Origin: Euperipatoides rowelli
Lineage: Eukaryota > Onychophora > Udeonychophora > Euonychophora > Peripatopsidae
Strand: one strand, 5' to 3'
NCBI GenBank assembly: GCA_003024985.2
Contig: PXIH01S0005199.1
DNA: 12,507 nucleotides
The position numbers and the translations under genes were made by a program. Positions 7,403-12,507 of this stretch are shown here, in pieces (the stretch's first letter is position 1; each line of letters starts with the position of its first letter). The notes under the pieces are model-generated. The model saw only the letters and a list, made by a program, of their open reading frames with translations. It made no database searches and was not told the origin of the DNA.

Positions 7403-8530
7403 ATGATAGTGAAAAAATACCTGTTGCCAGGTACAGACATGAAAAAAAATGAACAAAAAAAAACAACATAAGCATGATAATGGCAATTTCAAATTAGGGA
7501 CAGGAAAAGAGGATTAAAAGGTACACAACTTACTAACAAGATTTACGCTTGCCCTCCTCTTATATAGCCTGGATAAACCATTGTGCTGTATTATTGGCTA
7601 CTGGCCCCAAACAGAAAAAGGGTTGCTATAAGGATTAGGGTAGGTACCGTATATCACACTAGGCATCTACATCACTGAAGAATTCCAACACCCGGTGCCT
7701 GTACCAACTTTACAACTTGTCATTATTTTTTATTGTGGAACGTGGAATGTGGAAAGCGGAATGGTTTATATCTCCTGCTCTTAAGTAAAAAGGATCAAAA
7801 TTAAATCTTCAATATCTCCCCAAAAATAGCAGGATTGAAAAGTAAAGAAAATAAATCTTCTTTATAAAGAAAGTGCCCAATAATGAAACTGCAGGGTGAA
7901 AATGGCTACGGTATATAAAAAACGATCATTGAATGCATGATTGATCTAGGCTTATTATGAATGACTGGCGATAGAGGACCTAACACTAAAAACTATCTGA
8001 TATTTTTCTTGAAAAGAAAAATTTAAAGTCCTTAGGATTTTTTTCTTTATTTTGCTGTGTTCCTAATCTCCTTCTTAATTATTTGTGAAATAACTTTAAT
8101 CAGATTTAAGTAAACATCTGATCATGTGGGAGAAAGGGGAAAAAAAAACAAAGAAGTAAAAAAAAAAATTGAATTATTAAATTATTGATGTATTTCATGA
8201 CTAATTTCTAAGTGTGGATGATATTTACACAAAAGGATCAAAAAGTAAAAAAAAATGTAGATCTAAATGTTCTAGTATAAGAAACCCAAAATGCTTAATT
8301 TGCTTACCAAAATCATCTTTATAGGAAATATTTTCTCTATATTCCCTTTTATAATCCGGCAAGAAAAAAGCAAAAAATGAATCCCCAAATCTCTCAATTT
8401 AAGACATAACTCCAACCAGTGAAACATCTCAAGACAATAATGCTGGATTTATTTACAAAATGGTTAAGCTGTGATCCAGACCTTAAGTGTGTTTGAGAGA
8501 AATTATTTTTAGCATAATGAAAAGGGGTGA

Positions 8531-8547
8531 GGGGGGGGGGGGGGGGN
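8531..8547. repeat. G16 homopolymer ending in an ambiguous base
   Basis: Sixteen G are followed by N at 8547 and then TGG. Together with the preceding AGGGGTGA it makes a G-rich plus-strand patch in A+T-rich DNA. The N probably marks uncertain run length in sequencing rather than a real polymorphism. Run length and phase here should not be trusted. Confidence 0.9.
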
Positions 8548-10140
8548 TGGAAAAAATATATATGAACTTGTACTGTATTTACTGTTGTGGGTTTCATTTT
8601 ATATAATATCTTCAAATCTTTAAAAACAATTTAAAAGTAAAAAAAAAATTGATTTACTATATTCTCTCTTATTTTTATAAAAGAAAATAAATTTATTGCC
8701 TCGTGCTTTAGACTGTCCTTAGTGACAATCCTGTATCTCTTCATTTTCTGCCAAAAGTTTGCTTATACCCTTTCATAAATAAGTGTTCGTCATTTAAAAT
8801 TTTCATCAAGAAATATACTTTGAGCAATGCACATAATGAGAACCAGGCAAAATAATGTAATATGTGGGGGAAGGAGATTAGTTTGACAAATAGTTCCCCA
8901 AAAATAATTTAACAATAAGGTTCACAAATTTACTGGAAAAGATTATCTTTTACAGTTTTTAAAAAATGAAAATTAGAAACAATTTTTAAATGTCACTGTA
9001 AATGTGGAAATGGTCCCTCATAGTATTTAACTGTATGCATTAAAATACTGCTTTTGCCAGTCTATTCTTTGGTAAAGAATAACTTGTATAGTTATTGCAT
9101 CCCGTTTTTAGACCTTTTAAATGGTGATAATTGTTTTTATGCTAACAGGTCGTACAAGTTTTAAAAGTACAATATATGAAGTAAAAACAGTTTTCTCTTA
9201 GGTTTTTCTACTTCTATAGGTGAACTGATCATTTTTGCATCTTTTATTTTGAAAAAAAAAATATCACTTTTTGTAATTATGCGTTATTACTTTCAAAACT
9301 TCTGTTTTCATGAAAGTATTTTTCTCACTCTAAGAAAGGTTTTCGATCGCTAACAATCTGTGATAACTAAATGAGTGCTATGCATCTTTATGGTTTGAAA
9401 ATGATTGTTACGATTTTGAGCTGAACTAGGAGCGAATACTTTGCAAATCTAATGCGCATTGATAGCATGAGATACCTGTTTTATTGCTGCAGGCTATTTA
9501 ATGTTGATCTGTAGTTGTAAAACTCTTTTGATGCATTAAAACACAGCATGTAAAGCTTTTGCTTTATTTTAAAAATGATGCCAGGAGAAACTAAGAGACT
9601 CAATAAAGGGATTAGGCTACATGTTAAAATATAGCCCGTTTGTAGGAGCGAAAGAGACACCTCAAATGTACACTGTATTAGAGATCATGTAAAAAGAAAA
9701 ATTGTTGATGTTGGAAATACAAACTGGATATTTCATTGAAACCATGAATATATATTAAAAGTTGAAAAGAATGCAAATATTTTAAAAGTCGTTGAAAATA
9801 GTTTTAGATAAAAATAAAAAAATAACTCTAGTGGTTATAATTTTTAATACGATAAAAATAATAAAATTGTTTATCTAAATTTTTAAATTAAAGATTTGAT
9901 TTTGTCACAGAGCCATGGCTTTTTTCTTAATCAGCCTACCATTGCTGTTACGGTTTATACAAACTTTTTTGAAAAAAAAAAAACATCTTGATTATTTGAA
10001 AAAAAAAATTCTTGCTGATTGACAGATGACAACTTATCAGAATGTACCTGACTTTTGCATGTCCATGTCCTGTCGTGGCACACCATAATTCGTTCGCTCT
10101 AGCCTGTCGGAAATTATTGTATACAGTACTCTAGAGATAT
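8548..10140. other. A+T-rich stretch without a recognisable gene
   Basis: About 1.6 kb with no frame above 60 codons. Features visible are A runs at 8639, 9252, 9972 and 9999, a perfect 10-bp palindrome AATGCGCATT at 9451-9460 just after TTGCAAAT (9441-9448), and the 11-mer ATGCATTAAAA repeated at 9035 and 9532. The part at 9340-9660 has fewer homopolymers and looks more unique than its flanks. I see no RNA gene or mobile element. Confidence 0.5.
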
Positions 10141-10182
10141 AAAGTACTAACCTTATAAAAACCTATATACACTAATAAAAAC

Positions 10183-10246
10183 TCCTATGATAGGAATAGA
10201 TATAATATAGATAGCTCTTTGTATTCATAAGATAGATAGGGATATA
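10183..10246. repeat. GATA-rich imperfect microsatellite with a short hairpin
   Basis: TCCTAT and ATAGGA at 10183-10195 form a 6-bp inverted repeat around one base. From there to 10246 the words ATAG and GATA recur irregularly (ATAGATATAATATAGATAG, then GATAGATAGGGATA). It reads as a decayed tetranucleotide repeat. No flanking element boundary is visible. Confidence 0.55.
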
Positions 10247-10289
10247 AAACTTTATTATTGGGCTTAGTGTATGTTTTTTTTTGTTAGTG

Positions 10290-10795
10290 TGGTTTGAATT
10301 ATGCTAGAGAAGATGTAGACCGAACCCAGGTGCGAATTGTGTATGGATTAACCACAATATGGTGGCTTCATGGACTATGATCTACAAAAACTCTACTTCT
10401 TATGAGGAAGGGAGAATTCGATTAGCTATGCTTTGTCCACCTCAGGTTCTAACTGGGAGTAAATCAACAGCCTATATAGATAGCACTGGGACAGCAACAT
10501 GTCTCTAATCTATTCCTCACAAGGGTAGTTTTTATCTTTCTAATTTATTTAAAATTAACTTATGTTGAGATAGGGAAAGATATGTGTCTATTTAGATATT
10601 AGTGCTGAAAAGGAAAATATATAACAATAATAATAAAAATAGATGGTGTCCAGAATTGAACTGGCACTTTGACAGGAGTGCAGGCCTTGAATTCAAAGGC
10701 TGAATGGAAACTTCTTCAGCGATTCCAAAGAGTAAAACTGCCTACCGGGGCTTTATCTACATCGGTTTCAGGATAAGGATTTTGGAACGTCAATC
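10290..10795. other. mixed-composition stretch, unassigned
   Basis: Two patches (10300-10510 and 10640-10790) have more G+C than their surroundings and few homopolymers, separated by A+T-rich sequence. A 17-base imperfect palindrome, GCCTTGAATTCAAAGGC, lies at 10684-10700. On the minus strand near 10642-10660 a CCAG-TTCAATT-CTGG hairpin resembles a tRNA T arm, but no matching acceptor or anticodon stem is found. No frame exceeds 60 codons. These may be old dispersed-repeat fragments or short exons. I cannot tell which. Confidence 0.35.
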
Positions 10796-10799
10796 AGAA

Positions 10800-11190
10800 A
10801 TAGTATAATTAAATTAATGGTTTATGAATTTAAGAAAAATGATATTAAAAAATTATGAAATTTATGCAAAAAAATGACTACTAAAATTATTATTAATTTG
10901 ATTAAATATTGTGTAAGATGATGATCATGGTTTCAAAATAAATAAACTGGTTAAGTTGAGCAAAAAATGAGGGTTAGTCATTTGCATTATTCATGGCAAA
11001 AACAAATGATTGTTTAAATTCACTTTCTAGTTTGTAGCATTACATGTCAAAAAAATGAAGAAAAAAATGGCGACAAACAAATGTATTAAAAACAGTAATA
11101 TCTCAATACAAATTTTTTTGTTTTTTTTCCTTTCTTTAAAAAAAATAAAAAAAAAAATTTGAATGTTAAAAATATAAAAAAAAAAAAAAA
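10800..11190. other. A-rich low-complexity stretch
   Basis: The stretch is dominated by A runs, peaking at 11138-11191 with runs of 8, 11 and 16 A. The preceding T runs (7 and 8 bases near 11113-11128) could pair with them as a weak hairpin. No gene or repeat family is seen. Confidence 0.6.
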
Positions 11191-11194
11191 ACTT

Positions 11195-11735
11195 ACGCGG
11201 AGAAAATGCAGAGCTGCCGAAGAAATCAGTTGATAGTAGAAGATTTGATTGTAAAAGGTTGATAGTTTAGTAGGCTCTAGTAAACAAATTATTCAGAGTT
11301 CTGGATAGATGCATCAAAAAAATTTTTTTAGAAGGAGTGGAGTTGTAGATTGAGTATCGGCGATTAGTAGAAAGGTGGGGGAGGTGAGTTGTGGTAGCGG
11401 TGAAGTCATTACTGGAAAAGTGAAATCTTCAGAGGTAACGTGAAGTTATTTTAAAATCAGCATGGTTATAAATCTTCAGCATCTGCCGGTGTATCAGCCA
11501 ATGCCCCAAACATTATGTTAAAGATCTTTTCAGTTTATTTAAATCAAAAATATAGAACATGTTATATAAAAAAAAAAAATAATAATTTTAAATACAAATA
11601 TGCTGGATGAGAACAAACTATAACAGTTCTTAAAAATATTAACCTGGGAAATGTTCACGCAACTAAAACAATTTCCCATTAAAACGCTTTAGGCTATANG
11701 AAGAGCATGTACTTTACATTAAGATCCAATATTCT
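11195..11735. other. purine-rich unassigned stretch with an A7T7 tract
   Basis: Positions 11195-11480 are G/A-rich on the plus strand, with repeated GTTGATAG, GTAGA and AGTTGT-like words but no fixed period. A perfect A7T7 palindrome at 11316-11329 would form rigid, bent DNA. A short frame beginning ATGCAGAGCTGC near 11206 stops after 18 codons. It could be an untranslated exon or promoter-proximal sequence, but nothing confirms this. Confidence 0.35.
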
Positions 11736-11739
11736 GTAA

Positions 11740-11960
11740 TTAAAACACGTGATATTGTCTGTTGCCTGGCTTCGTCAAGGTGACTGAGCTATCAATTGTA
11801 ATCAAACATGGCGGGTGGTTTGCCACTCTATTAATTTCTAGCTCGATGCTCTCCTCTAATAGGGGTGAAAGTGAGACACTTTTCTCTCAATAATTCTCAA
11901 ATATTCACACTGCAGGTTTAGAAAATTGTGATCAAAATGTCACTTCCTGTTTCCTGTCAT
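11740..11960. promoter_or_regulatory. patch of promoter-like motifs, speculative
   Basis: Within about 220 bp lie an E-box CACGTG (11746-11751), CAAACATGGCGGGTGG with the YY1/Pho-like core ATGGCGG (11808-11814), and two adjacent ETS-like words, CTTCCTG (11943-11949) and TTTCCTG (11950-11956). CG dinucleotides are more frequent here than nearby. The ATG at 11808 gives only eight codons. Such motifs are known in metazoan promoters, but each is short enough to occur by chance and no downstream coding sequence is visible before the window ends. Confidence 0.2.
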
Positions 11961-12278
11961 TTGGGAACAGCTTGCCACAGAGTAAAGATATAAGCAGAAA
12001 AAAAGGTACAGTTCGCTTAGAATACAAACAGGTACAAATTTTCATAAAAATACGGATAATTAATATAAATTATTATTTTCACTAGAAAAAGATCCAGAGG
12101 TCAAGAAAAATTATTTCAACCCGAAAAAATCAAAAGACCAACCTTTTTAAAATAAAATTATTAAAACAATATTTTTTCAAATATTTCCATGTTTTTAAGG
12201 TTTGGTATAACCTATCTTTAACATGAATCATGCCTTCAGATGATCTATCTCTCTTTTTACCTTTATCTGTGAGAGCGG

Positions 12279-12507
12279 TTGGCAAATTGCCAATTATTTA
12301 GCCCACCATATTTAAAAAAAGTGATTACCCCAGGGCCACAATAAAAACTTAAATATTATTTTTTTGTTCTATTTTTTGTCAGGAATTTTAATATATATAA
12401 AGAAAAGAAAATTTCAACAAATATGTTTCTTTTTATGATTTTATTTCTAAAAGCCAGCATTCATTACGCTTCTATTTACTGCATGTCCTGATAATACATT
12501 GTTAAAT
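12279..12507 (+). mobile_element. partial second copy of the inverted-repeat element family
   Basis: From 12303 the sequence CCACCATATTTAAAAAAAG and onward reproduces, almost base for base, the reverse complement of 1295-1244. Just before it, TTGCCAATTATTTAGCCC (12287-12304) is a weaker counterpart of the terminal inverted repeat TTGCCCATTGACTGCC at 715-730. A 7-bp inverted repeat with one central base, TTGGCAAATTGCCAA, spans 12279-12293 at the apparent outer edge. Beyond about 12355 the match to the 718-1306 element is lost, so this would be a different subfamily or a longer relative entering the window end. The other terminus is not in view. The copy could also be only a solo end. Confidence 0.4.
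12303..12353 (+). repeat. right member of an inverted repeat pair
   Basis: Near-identical to the reverse complement of 1244-1295, sharing the run GTGATTACCCCAGGGCCAC without a mismatch. The high identity over 50 bases, next to sequence that does not match on either side, indicates either a conserved functional terminus or a recent common origin. Confidence 0.9.

Larger units (their letters stand above)
6951..8530. other. A-rich stretch with a short unassigned frame
   Basis: About 1.6 kb contains eight A runs of 8 to 11 bases, a (TA)7 microsatellite at 7365-7379 and a slightly G+C-richer part at 7520-7760. The longest frame is 7145-7402, listed separately. Nothing else resembles a gene, RNA or mobile element. 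Confidence 0.5.

Noticed and set aside
8394-8615. 73-codon minus-strand frame
   Set aside because: It crosses the G16 run and the N, which it reads as poly-proline. The frame through that point is unreliable.
10640-10720. tRNA gene on the minus strand suggested by a T-arm-like hairpin
   Set aside because: No complementary acceptor strand, anticodon stem-loop or D arm could be placed at tRNA distances, and the B-box match is poor.
1244-12353. A single 11-kb transposon bounded by the inverted repeats
   Set aside because: The left repeat is better explained as the right end of the 718-1306 element, the right repeat appears to continue outward, and the interior has no transposase or other long frame. 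It is kept only as an alternative in the findings.

Overview
The window looks like a gene-poor, A+T-rich stretch of a eukaryotic nuclear genome. It is roughly two-thirds A+T by eye. It has three ambiguous bases (3695, 8547, 11699), many long homopolymers, short tandem repeats and remnants of dispersed repeats, and no continuous reading frame longer than 87 codons. Nothing resembles bacterial, phage or organelle gene organisation. An invertebrate, perhaps an arthropod, seems the most natural reading from composition and repeat style, but no gene or RNA fixes the taxon. I found no protein-coding gene, tRNA, rRNA or snRNA that I can support. The sequence could be intergenic or lie inside a long intron.

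Layout. Positions 60-588 are an old, diverged minisatellite of about 21 units near 25 bp. Positions 718-1306 form a candidate non-autonomous DNA transposon. It has perfect 14-bp terminal inverted repeats beginning CCC, three copies of a palindromic internal motif and an exact 23-bp tandem duplication. Its right terminal 50 bases recur nearly identically, in inverted orientation, at 12303-12353, where a second element of the same family seems to begin and run off the window.

The 11 kb between these two ends is mostly featureless A-rich DNA with slightly more G+C-rich islands. Those islands include a probable dispersed repeat at 3770-4160 with an internal duplication, a decayed two-copy coding-like relic at 4892-5146, diverged direct duplications near 6.1 and 6.8 kb, unassigned sequence at 10290-10790, and a patch with promoter-like motifs at 11740-11960. 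Runs of eight or more A outnumber runs of T on the plus strand by about 29 to 2 in this interior. The left flank has only T runs.

No genes act together here. The best leads are the inverted-repeat element family, the strand asymmetry of homopolymers, the minisatellite whose units carry a GGTGAGT splice-donor-like word, and the 3.8-4.1 kb repeat island. I do not see a convincing new molecular system.
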